Positions 8,227 to 17,100 of a DNA stretch of 47,778 nucleotides are shown piece after piece. The stretch is from Pseudomonadota bacterium (GTDB lineage: Bacteria; Desulfobacterota; Desulfobulbia; Desulfobulbales; Desulfocapsaceae): NCBI GenBank assembly GCA_018821785.1, contig JAHJLI010000144.1:1-47778 (forward strand), given 5' to 3'. Below the pieces are notes generated by a model. It was not told where the DNA came from. It made no database searches and saw only the letters and a list, made by a program, of their open reading frames with translations. The translations under genes were made by a program, and so were the position numbers. Each line of letters opens with the position of its first letter. The first letter of the stretch is position 1.

Positions 8227-9249
8227 ATGTTTGATTCAATAACCATAAAACCTGCAACCCTGATCATTTCCAATGAGTCAACTGATCGCGGGCTGCTCGC
8301 TGAAAAACTTGAAGAACAAGGGTTTTATGTTCTCATCGCTGAGAACGGTCAGGTGGGTATCGAAATCTGGGCAGAAAAAATGAATGCAATACGAATTGTT
8401 ATTACCGATCTTGCGATGGTGCCGGTTGATGGTTTGGAGGTGATCAAGACAATTCGTGATCAACAGGAGTTGTCTACATACATAGTAGCTCTGACGGCCG
8501 AGGGGGTGGGTATGCAACAACAAAACCTTTTGCACGATGGTCCCGACGCCTGGATGCAAAAACCCGTCCAGGTCGATCAATTGGAGGCATTGCTACATAG
8601 CGCGAAGTTGCAGCTTCGGCTAAATGATTGCAGTGATTTGCTTGCCGGACTGGCGGAACTGGCAGCTGAACGGGGTGGCGAGACGGTGGGGCATTTGCAA
8701 AGGACTAAAAGATATTGCTTCGTAATCGCTGACGATCTGTGTGGCCAATGTCCGGCCTTGGGGTTGACGGAGCGGCAGGTGCAAGATATTGCCGAGATCA
8801 GCGTCCTCCACGACATTGGCAAAATAGGACTGCCGGACGGTTTGCTTACCAAACGTGGAAGATATTCACCGAAAGAATATGAGATAATAAAGGATCACAC
8901 GATAATCGGCGGTAATTTGTTGAAAAAACTCTACCAGCGGAGCGGATCGGTGTATATTCTCATGGGGCATGAAATGGCTATGACTCATCATGAAAAATGG
9001 GCCGGCGGCGGGTACCCACTCGGTCTTCAGGGTGAAGAGATTCCCCTGGCGGGAAGGATCATGGCCTTTGCCGACGTGTATGATGCCCTGCTTTCGCGCA
9101 GGCCTTACAAAGACCCCCTTTCATTGTACCATGCGGAACACGCCATCAAAGAGGGGAAGGGTAGCCATTTCGATCCGCTTGTCGTTGAAAGTTATGAGCG
9201 AAACAGGCAACGTTTTGTTGAAATATACAATGATTTCAAAGATAAATGA
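8227..9249 (+). CDS. Response regulator with HD-GYP domain (RpfG-type)
   Basis: A 340-residue two-domain protein. Residues 10-125 form a receiver domain with phospho-acceptor D61 (VITDLAMVP) and Lys112 (QKPVQ). Residues 145-335 form an HD-GYP domain with HD at 195-196 (LHDIGKIG), HHExxxGxGYP intact at 254-264 (HHEKWAGGGYP), and the FADVYDAL helix. HD-GYP domains degrade cyclic di-GMP, so this is a predicted phosphorylation-controlled c-di-GMP phosphodiesterase in the cytosol. GAGGAGAGG stands before the ATG. No kinase is adjacent, so it is an orphan regulator; the PilZ protein at 1 kb is a possible reader of its product. Confidence 0.93.
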   Translation: MFDSITIKPATLIISNESTDRGLLAEKLEEQGFYVLIAENGQVGIEIWAEKMNAIRIVITDLAMVPVDGLEVIKTIRDQQELSTYIVALTAEGVGMQQQNLLHDGPDAWMQKPVQVDQLEALLHSAKLQLRLNDCSDLLAGLAELAAERGGETVGHLQRTKRYCFVIADDLCGQCPALGLTERQVQDIAEISVLHDIGKIGLPDGLLTKRGRYSPKEYEIIKDHTIIGGNLLKKLYQRSGSVYILMGHEMAMTHHEKWAGGGYPLGLQGEEIPLAGRIMAFADVYDALLSRRPYKDPLSLYHAEHAIKEGKGSHFDPLVVESYERNRQRFVEIYNDFKDK

Positions 9250-9293
9250 CAGTTTTAACTGCGCTGTCAGTCACGACAATCAGCAACCATTGA

Positions 9294-9791
9294 TCATTTT
9301 TCTGGTGACTGGCGGCGGTAGGTGACAACGGTAAACGGCTCAGTGCCGTCAGGGTAGTGGGTGCTTGCCGTCAAACAGAATTCTTTTTCAGAAAATTCGG
9401 GAAAGGACACATCGCCCACAACTTCCCTGTCGATCAGGGTGAGGGTGATGGTTGTCGCCACGGGTATTGCCTGGGTGAAGATTTGTGCTCCACCGATAAT
9501 GAAAACCTTGTCGGACTGGTCACAGAGATTAAGAGCGGCCGCAAGAGATGGTGCGTATTCTCCACCTCGGGGAGAATATTTCGGGTTGCGGCTGAGAATG
9601 ATATGACGCCTGCCTGGAAGAGGTGCAGGGAATGAGTCAAAGGTCTTTCGTCCCATGATCATTGGATAACCTATGGTGGTTTTCTTGAAGAGACGAAGTT
9701 CTTCGGGTATGTGCCAAGGAAGTTTATTGTCACGACCAATAACTCGGTTTCGGGCCATTGCGGCGATTATTATTATTTCCATAGGTCTCAT
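9294..9791 (-). CDS. folA: Dihydrofolate reductase
   Basis: A 165-residue type I dihydrofolate reductase, which reduces dihydrofolate to tetrahydrofolate with NADPH. The hallmarks are present: IIIAAMARNRVIGRDNKLPWHIPEELRLFK with the active-site acid in the PEELRLFK stretch, MGRKTFDSF, PLPGRRHIILSR, and VFIIGGAQIFTQA for NADPH. The length is normal. Two starts are possible, ATG 9791 and ATG 9782; the family usually begins at the second, and neither has a strong ribosome site. A TATAAT occurs on the minus strand about 70 bp upstream. No thyA is adjacent. The gene converges on the HD-GYP gene with 44 bp between stops. Confidence 0.95.
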   Translation of the reverse strand: MRPMEIIIIAAMARNRVIGRDNKLPWHIPEELRLFKKTTIGYPMIMGRKTFDSFPAPLPGRRHIILSRNPKYSPRGGEYAPSLAAALNLCDQSDKVFIIGGAQIFTQAIPVATTITLTLIDREVVGDVSFPEFSEKEFCLTASTHYPDGTEPFTVVTYRRQSPEK

Positions 9792-10044
9792 TTATGAGGA
9801 ATGGTGGAAAAATATATTGTATTTGCATAAGCTTCTATTTAATAATACGATAATTATAGGCATTTTCAATTGATTATTTAAGTATGCTGGGGACGATAAA
9901 ACACTAGGTTCTTGTGAATTGCAGAGGAATTGTGGGAATAGCGTACCATTACGAGAGCATTTCGAGAAACCCGGTTTTTATGAGCTGCTGTTGAGCGATA
10001 CATGACTGACAGAGAAATCTGACCAAAGAAGTTGGAGGAGTTCT

Positions 10045-11508
10045 ATGAAAATACAGTGTCCCCATTGCGGGGTTAAAGGTTCTGCAGATGAATCGTATCA
10101 CGGCCAAAAAGTCAAGTGTCCAAAATGTCACGGAGTATTTCCCGCTCTTCCGAGCATAGCCGAGACACCGCCGACAGAGCTGGTTCAGTCTGTACCACTT
10201 GCCGAGGAATCAGCGGAACCGGGTGAATCTCTCAACCATGTTCTCGACGAACATGAGCCGGAAGTGAGTGATCAGCTGCTGGATGTCACTGATGATATTT
10301 TAGAGGTCGACATCGGTTCGCAGGCTGAAGATCTCTCGGATATTTTTGCAGCCAATGAGGCGCCCGCAGATGAACAGCTGCAGGAAGAGGTCAATGCTCC
10401 TCCTGATGCCGAGGAAGAAGATGTTCTCGTCTGGGAGGATATTGCTTCGGATATAGATAAAGAGATGGCTGAAGGTGCCAAACGGGAGAAAGAACAGGAA
10501 GGAGATCCGGCAAGTCTCAATGACTTTTTTGAGGATGCCGCCCCTGCCGGCGATGAACCTCCGGTGATTGCTGCCGCAGCGTTTTACCCCGGCTTGTCGG
10601 AAGAACCAGGGCCTGATAAAAATGCACTGGACGGAGTAGAACATCAACCCTACGGCATGGATAAGGAGCAATGCTGGCAGTGCGGCAAAAAGGACAGTGT
10701 CGGTGTGCCGTTTATCGCCCAGGATGGTCGATTATATTGTCCTGACTGCGTTCCCGTAGAGCAACAGGATGACGACGGGGCGGTTCCCATAACAGCTGGT
10801 TTTACCCAGGAAGATGCAGGCAGCACGGATGTTTCTCCTCATGAGGAGAAACACAGCTTTACCATTGGTGGTCTTCTGAAGGAGGCATGGGCTAAAACCA
10901 AAGGTGTCAAGGCAACCGTGTGGGCAGGCAGTGCGGTTATGTATCTGACATTAATTATACTCGTCGCCTGTGGCGCTTTTCTTTTGCCGTACCAAGAAAA
11001 TAAGTACGATGGGATAAATATATCCGGAGTGTTGGGGGATGTACTTTTCCAGCTGATTACCAATGCCGTATCGGTCATTTTTTCCGCTGGGCTTATCTTT
11101 ATTGGTATCAGGAAGGTTGCCGGCGAAAACGTTACATGGAAAATGGTCTTTGAGGGTTTTTCCGTGGCCGGAAAACTCATTGTTGCGACCATCCTCCAGA
11201 CGATACTGGTAAGTATCGGCATTCTGCTCTTGGTTTTGCCGGGCATCTATCTGGCTATAGGATATGCCATGACCATTCCGCTCATTGTTGATCGGAAGAT
11301 GTCTCCATGGCAGGCCATGGAGACATCCCGGAAGGCCATTCATGGGGAGTGGTGGAAGATGTTCGGACTTTTTATCGTTATGGGACTTATTTCTCTGGTT
11401 TCTATGGTGCCAATAGGCATTGGCCTTATCTGGACCTGGCCGATGTTTGTCGTTCTCGGTGGGGTAGTGTATCGGTCTTTCTTTGGGATTGAAAAAAGAG
11501 TCTTGTAG
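10045..11508 (+). CDS. Zinc-ribbon (MJ0042-type) multi-pass membrane protein
   Basis: A 487-residue protein in three parts. An N-terminal MJ0042-type zinc ribbon has C5/C8 and C25/C28 (CPHCGVKG, CPKCHGVF). A very acidic linker follows (about 45-205). A second zinc ribbon has C210/C213 and C232/C235 (CWQCG, LYCPDC). From about 290 a membrane domain has several hydrophobic helices and Gly-rich turns, resembling the glycerophosphodiester phosphodiesterase membrane-domain or YciC-like families. GGAGGAG precedes the ATG. The function is unknown. N-terminal zinc ribbons with long acidic linkers are frequent in deltaproteobacterial proteins such as the gliding and polarity protein AgmX, but no motility role is shown here. 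Confidence 0.72.
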   Translation: MKIQCPHCGVKGSADESYHGQKVKCPKCHGVFPALPSIAETPPTELVQSVPLAEESAEPGESLNHVLDEHEPEVSDQLLDVTDDILEVDIGSQAEDLSDIFAANEAPADEQLQEEVNAPPDAEEEDVLVWEDIASDIDKEMAEGAKREKEQEGDPASLNDFFEDAAPAGDEPPVIAAAAFYPGLSEEPGPDKNALDGVEHQPYGMDKEQCWQCGKKDSVGVPFIAQDGRLYCPDCVPVEQQDDDGAVPITAGFTQEDAGSTDVSPHEEKHSFTIGGLLKEAWAKTKGVKATVWAGSAVMYLTLIILVACGAFLLPYQENKYDGINISGVLGDVLFQLITNAVSVIFSAGLIFIGIRKVAGENVTWKMVFEGFSVAGKLIVATILQTILVSIGILLLVLPGIYLAIGYAMTIPLIVDRKMSPWQAMETSRKAIHGEWWKMFGLFIVMGLISLVSMVPIGIGLIWTWPMFVVLGGVVYRSFFGIEKRVL

Positions 11509-11704
11509 CCACCAGATTCAATGACCTGGAAAGAATCTCGAACGATGGCTCAATGGAAGCATCAAAGGTGGCTGAGGAAATGCCTTTCGATCCCGCTCTA
11601 TACTGGCTGATGATATTTTCAGGAAGAGTCCTTGAGAAGAAATTCTTGCCCCCTGGCCCAAATGCGGAGGGAGGAGAGGGGGGAACATAAACCAGGACAA
11701 TGTC

Positions 11705-12613
11705 ATGCTGGGAAGAGGCAGGAATCCTTCGGCCATTTTTGTCCATTTGCTGATGGTTTTTGCGGCAATCCTTGTTTCCACATCCTTTACAGTCGGGGCG
11801 GCAATCACCAGGGAGCTTGATCCGGTGGTTTTAACCTTTATTCGCTTTACCTTGGCGGCGGCAATTTTTGGACCTTTTGTCCATTTTCGTTACGGTCTCA
11901 GATTTTCCTTTCCCCTCTTCCTGCGGTGCGCACTGATCAGCGGTTGTCTGGTGATCTTTTTCTGCTGCATGTTTTTGTCTCTCCGCTATACCAGCGCATT
12001 GAACACCAGTGTCATTTTTGCTCTGGTGCCATCAATCTCCGGGGGCTATGCCATCATTATTAATGGCGAGCGGTTGGGGCGAGGGCAGTTGTTGGCCCTT
12101 GTTTGCGGTATGGTCGGGGTGGTCTGGGTGATTTTTCGGGGAGACCCGGCTCAGCTTCTGGCCATGGAGTGGAACCAGGGGGATGTGATTTTTCTAGGTG
12201 GTTGTTTCGCCATGGGGCTCTACACCCCTCTAGTGAAACTTCTTCATCGCGGAGAATCGATGGCGGTGATAACCTTCTGGGTGCTGGTCACCGGCAGCTT
12301 TTGGCTGCTGGCTTTTGCCGGAGGCAATCTGTCGGCTGTGGCCTGGGAAAGTGTTCCGGTTTTTGCCTGGCTTGGAATAGGTTATCTAGCAGTTTTCACC
12401 ACCATTATCACATTTTTTTTAACTCAGTATGCTGTCCCCTATCTCGGACCGACTAAAGTGATGGCGTATTCCTATTTGTATCCGGGCTTCGTTCTTCTAT
12501 TAGACTTGGCGCTTGGGCACGGACTGCCGCCTTTGCGGGTTATTCCCGGGGTTTTAGTTGTTCTTGCTGCGATGTTTTTCCTGCAGAGTCACCAGCAAAA
12601 GAAACGGAAATGA
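11705..12613 (+). CDS. EamA/DMT superfamily transporter
   Basis: A 302-residue membrane protein with ten predicted helices arranged as two EamA repeats, the pattern of the drug/metabolite transporter superfamily. Typical features are RFTLAAAIFGPF in the first repeat, ALNTSVIFALVPSISG, and VMAYSYLYPGFVLLLDLALG in the second repeat before the last helix. The substrate cannot be told from the sequence; relatives export amino acids, purines or other metabolites. AGGA stands eight bases before the ATG. It is a single gene that converges on dnaJ with only 7 bp between stops. About 195 bp separates it from the zinc-ribbon gene, and that gap holds no supported gene. Confidence 0.9.
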   Translation: MLGRGRNPSAIFVHLLMVFAAILVSTSFTVGAAITRELDPVVLTFIRFTLAAAIFGPFVHFRYGLRFSFPLFLRCALISGCLVIFFCCMFLSLRYTSALNTSVIFALVPSISGGYAIIINGERLGRGQLLALVCGMVGVVWVIFRGDPAQLLAMEWNQGDVIFLGGCFAMGLYTPLVKLLHRGESMAVITFWVLVTGSFWLLAFAGGNLSAVAWESVPVFAWLGIGYLAVFTTIITFFLTQYAVPYLGPTKVMAYSYLYPGFVLLLDLALGHGLPPLRVIPGVLVVLAAMFFLQSHQQKKRK

Positions 12614-12620
12614 AGTTAAA

Positions 12621-13442
12621 TCAGCGGTCCTTCTGTACCAGCTGCAGATAGAGATCGCCTCTGCCTGAAGGGCTGATGCGGCCCTTACCCGGCAGTCGAA
12701 GTTTTTGCCCACTCCGGCTGCCAGCCGGGATTTTCACTTGCAAGGTTTGCTCGCCATTTTCACCGTAAACCAAAACTTGAATAGTTTTACCATGTTGTAG
12801 TTCGCTGCCGGTCAGCGGTGTGCTGTAGGTCGTGTCCAACTCCGGGTGGCGGATCGATGCCTCCGAGCTCTCTATTCGGCCCTGGGTGATGGCTTTATAC
12901 CCTGAGCCGAGCAGGGAGCCGAGGGCGCTGCCAACCGACTTGAGGAGAGATGCTTTTCCAGACAGACCTTTTCGAGCGGCTCCGGCAAGGAGCGGTCCGG
13001 CCAAGGAGCCAAGAAAGAAAATACCGCCGATGAAAATACCGCCTTTGCCGCCGAAAAAGCTGCGCTTGATAAATGCCGAACTGTAACGGAAGCCGGAGCG
13101 CTGGAATTCCCGTAATAGTCCGGAAAACATCTGTTGGAAATGGGGATCTTTGAAGAGATCACGGAGAATATCCTCCTGGCTGTAGGCGAAATCACCGCCA
13201 GGTCGGCCGTCGGTAAAGGTGCCGCCACTCGCCAGGCAACTGTCATATTGCCGGCGTTTAACCGGGTCGGTCAGCACCCCGTAGGCTTCAGCCACCTCTT
13301 TGAATTTTTCTTCCGCGGTCGGGTTGTCAGGGTTGCGATCAGGATGGTGCTGCATCGCCATTTTGCGATAGTTCTTGCGAATCTCTTCGGTAGTGCAGGT
13401 TCTGGTTACGCCCAGTATCTGATAGTAATCTTTCATTGCCAT
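12621..13442 (-). CDS. DnaJ-domain protein with membrane-like segment
   Basis: A 273-residue co-chaperone-like protein. The J domain occupies residues 4-70 with the Hsp70-stimulating HPD at 33-35 (QHHPDRN). Instead of the zinc finger of DnaJ it has a hydrophobic, glycine-rich stretch (about 131-158, [17 protein letters not shown]) that could enter a membrane. The C-terminal 65 residues (205-270) resemble a single peptide-binding domain ending [19 protein letters not shown], as in CbpA/DnaJ. It is therefore not a full DnaJ or CbpA. ATG 13442 and ATG 13436 are both plausible and lack a strong ribosome site; a longer frame from a TTG at 13511 looks unsupported. It may recruit DnaK at the membrane (inference). 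Confidence 0.85.
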   Translation of the reverse strand: MAMKDYYQILGVTRTCTTEEIRKNYRKMAMQHHPDRNPDNPTAEEKFKEVAEAYGVLTDPVKRRQYDSCLASGGTFTDGRPGGDFAYSQEDILRDLFKDPHFQQMFSGLLREFQRSGFRYSSAFIKRSFFGGKGGIFIGGIFFLGSLAGPLLAGAARKGLSGKASLLKSVGSALGSLLGSGYKAITQGRIESSEASIRHPELDTTYSTPLTGSELQHGKTIQVLVYGENGEQTLQVKIPAGSRSGQKLRLPGKGRISPSGRGDLYLQLVQKDR

Positions 13443-13794
13443 GTTTTTTTTGGAGGCCGGCGAGCGGGTTGTGCCATTATCAATAGATTGGGTGATCCTT
13501 TGCGGCACCAAGTATTACGGCGTTTGTTGGCTGCATGACAACATTGTAAAGCTGTTCGGCGAAAATGACAAATAAATCTCTTATACGAAAGGCATTTCTC
13601 AAGGTTCCCCTGTATTTCAGCCGAGATCATTAAGGGAGAGCTCATGGTAAATTTTAATTGTCTATTTTCAGGAGCAGAATATATACTTTATCTTAGAAAT
13701 TCAGTTCTTGGTTTTTAAGAATGAATTTCGTGAGGGTACTTAGCCCTCTTGTGGGGGGTAGAGAAGGATGTATCGGAATACCTCGGAGCAGAAT
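13443..13794. other. Divergent intergenic region upstream of FIST gene
   Basis: This region separates dnaJ-like (minus) from the FIST gene (plus). The only clear structure is the pair of hairpins at 13696-13748; no gene is supported. Confidence 0.5.
13696..13748 (+). promoter_or_regulatory. Two successive hairpins in the leader of the FIST gene
   Basis: The first hairpin pairs GAAATTC-A-TTCTT (13696 onward) with AAGAATGAATTTC (ending 13729), with one bulged base. The second pairs GAGGG (13732-13736) with CCCTC (13744-13748). They lie 47 bp before the start at 13795. They could be a terminator of unseen upstream transcription or a leader control element; no T-run follows, which argues against a simple terminator. 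Confidence 0.4.
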
Positions 13795-14931
13795 ATGGAA
13801 ATTCGCCAATATTGTTGGGACAACACTTTTGGCTGGGACCAGGACCCTGGTGTGGAAGGGACGTTGCAAGGTGATCTGATGTTGATCTTCGGGGCTACCC
13901 GGGTAATTACCGACACCGATTGTATTGTTAGGCTACGGGCAGCATTCCCCAACGCACTGATGATTGGCTGTTCCACCGCCGGTGAGATTGTCGGCACCCA
14001 TGTCTCTGATAACCGCCTCATTGCGACGGTCATTGCTTTTCATAAAACAGCCGTGGTTGGGGCTTGCGTATCAACTCATGATTACCCGAACAGCTTTGAG
14101 GCCGCCAAGGCTCTGGTCGGCCTTATTCCATGTCAGGGTCTGCGGCATCTCTTTGTATTGGCGGATGGTATTTTGACCAATGGCAGTGAAGTCGTCCGCG
14201 GCCTGAATGAGCTGCTGCCGGTTGAGATTTCGGTAACCGGCGGCCTTGCCGGAGATGGCATGGAATTCAAAAACAGTTATATCGTCTTTGACGGTCAGGT
14301 CTGTACTTCTTCCATTGTCGCGGTGGGGTTTTATGGCGATCACCTGCGGATCGGATTCGGGTCGAGTGGCGGTTGGGTGCCTTTTGGCCCGGAGCGTCTG
14401 ATTACCAAATCTCAGGACAACATTCTTAGTGAACTGGATGGGCAATCCGCTCTTGCCCTGTATAAAAAGTATCTTGGCAGATTTGCCGATCAACTGCCGG
14501 GTGCAGGTTTGCTTTTCCCCCTTTCCATTTTTCCTGAGGACTCGGAAGATGCCTTTGTCAGGACCATTACCCACGTAGACGAAAAGAATGATTATCTTGG
14601 ATTTGCAGGCGATGTCCCAAACGGTTGTTATGCGCGGTTTATGCGGGCCGTTCCGGATGACCTCATCGACGGCGCGGAAAAAGCGGCGGCTATCTCGAAG
14701 AGCCTGGGTGGGGAATCGCCCGAGTTATGCATCCTTATCAGTTGTGTCGGCCGCAAGGCTGTATTAAAACAGTTGACCGAGGAAGAGACTGAAGGTGTCC
14801 AGGAGAGTTATAGGAACAAACCGGTTATGACAGGCTTCTATTCATATGGTGAGATTGCGCCATTTCGGCCTGGGGAGCGTGCAATACTGCATAATCAGAC
14901 AATGACCATAACGACGATTTCCGAGGATTGA
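13795..14931 (+). CDS. FIST domain sensory protein (FIST N and C)
   Basis: A 378-residue protein with the FIST N domain (about 20-210; PNALMIGCSTAGEIVGTHVSD is its signature) and a FIST C domain (about 215-375; it includes GCYARFMRA and the SCVGRKAVL region). FIST proteins are predicted cytosolic small-ligand sensors, probably for amino acids, that feed into kinases or chemotaxis. ATG 13795 is chosen because the protein then begins MEIRQYCWD, as relatives do, with GGAG eight bases upstream; ATG 13768 would add nine residues. Its stop overlaps the start of the hybrid kinase, so the two are very probably translated together and form one sensory unit. Confidence 0.92.
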   Translation: MEIRQYCWDNTFGWDQDPGVEGTLQGDLMLIFGATRVITDTDCIVRLRAAFPNALMIGCSTAGEIVGTHVSDNRLIATVIAFHKTAVVGACVSTHDYPNSFEAAKALVGLIPCQGLRHLFVLADGILTNGSEVVRGLNELLPVEISVTGGLAGDGMEFKNSYIVFDGQVCTSSIVAVGFYGDHLRIGFGSSGGWVPFGPERLITKSQDNILSELDGQSALALYKKYLGRFADQLPGAGLLFPLSIFPEDSEDAFVRTITHVDEKNDYLGFAGDVPNGCYARFMRAVPDDLIDGAEKAAAISKSLGGESPELCILISCVGRKAVLKQLTEEETEGVQESYRNKPVMTGFYSYGEIAPFRPGERAILHNQTMTITTISED

Positions 14932-17075
14932 CCGTGCATAGGCTTTTACGACGACAATTAAAAAGACTTGACAGAAGGGGTGTCGCCACCGCCTTTGAGC
15001 CTTTTGCCGAACTGGTGGAGCAAGCCTATAACGAATTTGATGCAACCATTGAACGTATTCAGCGCTCTCTCGATCTTAGTTCGAGAGAGTTGCGTAAGCG
15101 TAATGATGACCTTCGGATGGTATTCCAGGTATTTCCCGAAATTTTCATCTGGCTGGATAAGGAAGGACGGATTATCGACCTGCGCGGGGGTGCTACAGGG
15201 AAATTTGCCAAGATACGACGCAGGGACTTGGTCGGCCGACTTATCTGGGAGGCCAATTTGGTAGATGATCCTGGCCCGTTTGTCGAGATGTTTCACGGAG
15301 GGAGTGAAGAAGCAAGGGAATTTATCCGTTCTCAGAATGGAGAAAAAATATGTTGTGAGATACGCTTTGTACCCGCCGATCGAAAAACGACGGTTGTGGC
15401 CATTCGCGATATTTCCAGCTTAAAGGCCAAAACCGCCCAGCTGGCAGCGACCGAAAGACAATATCGCTCAATCTTCGAAAACGCCACTGAAGGAATCCTG
15501 GTTACCACTTTTGAGGGACAAATCATCACTGTCAATCCAGCTGTTGCTTCGATGTTTGGCTATGATGGGCCGGACCAGGTTAAAGAGAGTATCACCGATA
15601 TTGCCAGCCAGTTGTATTGGGATCCTGCAGACCGACAGAAATTGTTGAATACCCTGACAGCTGAAGGTCAGGTCAAGGAATTAGAACTGCGAATGCGCCA
15701 CCGTAACGGGTCCATTGTCTGGACCGCCACCAATGTTCGGCGTATTAATATGGACGGTCGCTATTATATCGAAGGGTCAATTCGGGATATAACCAAAAGA
15801 CGGGAGGCGGAAATCGCTTTACAGGAAGCGCGTCATCGCCTGGAAGAACGGGTGCGGGAGAGAACCGCCCAACTGACTCAGGTCAACGAGAATCTGAGAA
15901 TGACTCATGTGGAGCTACATCTCGCCAAAGAGCGAGCTGAGTCGGCGAATCGCTTGAAAAGTGAGTTTCTCGCCAATATGAGTCATGAAATCCGCACTCC
16001 CATGAACGGTATCCTCGGGCTCAGTCAGATAGTGCTTCGCTCGACCCTCTCCAAGGAACAGCGGGAAAATATCGAAGGAGTTTATTCTTCCGGTCTGACG
16101 CTTCTGCAAATCATCAATGATATCCTAGATATTTCCAAGATTGAATCGGGGAAAATGGAAATCTATTTGGAGCCGACCAATCTGCATACCCTGGTCGAAG
16201 AAGCTATCAGCATCACGGCCATCAATAGTCGGGAAGGGGTGCAGGTGCTTCTTGAGAAAGCACAAGGTCTACCGGGATTTATTCATACCGACAGGACAAG
16301 GCTCCACCAGGTCCTTGTCAATCTGATGGGCAATGCCATCAAATTCACCAAACAGGGACATGTCCTGCTTGCAGTGAGTTGTGAGGGAAAGGCCGAACCT
16401 GGCAACAGAGTCAACCTGCATTTCCGCATTGAGGATACCGGGCCAGGGATATCTTCTGAGAACAAAGAAGAAATCTTCAATCCATTCAGTCAAGGTGACA
16501 GCTCCATGAGTCGGGAATTCGGCGGCACCGGATTGGGGCTCTCCATCTCCCAGCGGATAGTCAAAATCCTCGGAGGAGAAGATATTTCTTTAACCAGTCA
16601 TCAGGGTCTTGGATCGGTTTTTTCCTTTATTCTTCCGGTTCTTGTTACAGCTGGAGTCAGTGAAGAAAGGCAGAAACTCTCTGAAAATGCAGATTTTTGT
16701 GCACACAAAGACATGCGCATACTTGCCGCTGAGGACTGGGAGTTGAACCGGCTGCTCCTCGGCCAGATTCTCTCCGATATCGGGTTTTCGGACATAACAT
16801 TTGTAAATAACGGACGGGAGGCTGTCGATGCTCTTGAAAATAGCGACCAGCCCTATACCCTCATCCTCATGGATTTGCAGATGCCGGTGATGGGGGGTAT
16901 CGAAGCAACGAGGGTAATCAGAAAAACGCATCCGGATATCCCCATTGTGGCGGTAACAGCTCATGCCATGAAAGAGGATCAGCAGCAATGCCTTGCGGCG
17001 GGGATGAACGATTACCTTTCAAAGCCCTATAAGATAGAAGAAATAATCCAGACTTTGAAAAGAGTGCTGGGATAA
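14928..17075 (+). CDS. PAS-containing hybrid histidine kinase with receiver domain
   Basis: A 715-residue soluble kinase. It has two PAS-like regions (about 60-170 and 175-295; the second begins RQYRSIFENATEGILVTTF) and a coiled coil (about 295-340). HisKA follows with His353 (SHEIRTPMNG), then HATPase_c (NLMGNAIKF, DTGPGIS, GGTGLGLSIS), and a C-terminal receiver (about 598-715) with Asp649 (ILMDLQMPVMGG). No transmembrane helix is visible, so it senses inside the cell. The start is a TTG at 14928 overlapping the FIST stop (TTGA), or a GTG at 14934. The FIST protein is its probable input module. No output regulator is adjacent, so a separate phosphotransfer partner must exist. Confidence 0.93.
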   Translation: MTVHRLLRRQLKRLDRRGVATAFEPFAELVEQAYNEFDATIERIQRSLDLSSRELRKRNDDLRMVFQVFPEIFIWLDKEGRIIDLRGGATGKFAKIRRRDLVGRLIWEANLVDDPGPFVEMFHGGSEEAREFIRSQNGEKICCEIRFVPADRKTTVVAIRDISSLKAKTAQLAATERQYRSIFENATEGILVTTFEGQIITVNPAVASMFGYDGPDQVKESITDIASQLYWDPADRQKLLNTLTAEGQVKELELRMRHRNGSIVWTATNVRRINMDGRYYIEGSIRDITKRREAEIALQEARHRLEERVRERTAQLTQVNENLRMTHVELHLAKERAESANRLKSEFLANMSHEIRTPMNGILGLSQIVLRSTLSKEQRENIEGVYSSGLTLLQIINDILDISKIESGKMEIYLEPTNLHTLVEEAISITAINSREGVQVLLEKAQGLPGFIHTDRTRLHQVLVNLMGNAIKFTKQGHVLLAVSCEGKAEPGNRVNLHFRIEDTGPGISSENKEEIFNPFSQGDSSMSREFGGTGLGLSISQRIVKILGGEDISLTSHQGLGSVFSFILPVLVTAGVSEERQKLSENADFCAHKDMRILAAEDWELNRLLLGQILSDIGFSDITFVNNGREAVDALENSDQPYTLILMDLQMPVMGGIEATRVIRKTHPDIPIVAVTAHAMKEDQQQCLAAGMNDYLSKPYKIEEIIQTLKRVLG

Positions 17076-17100
17076 TAAAGATATAGGTGGCAAAGCTCAC

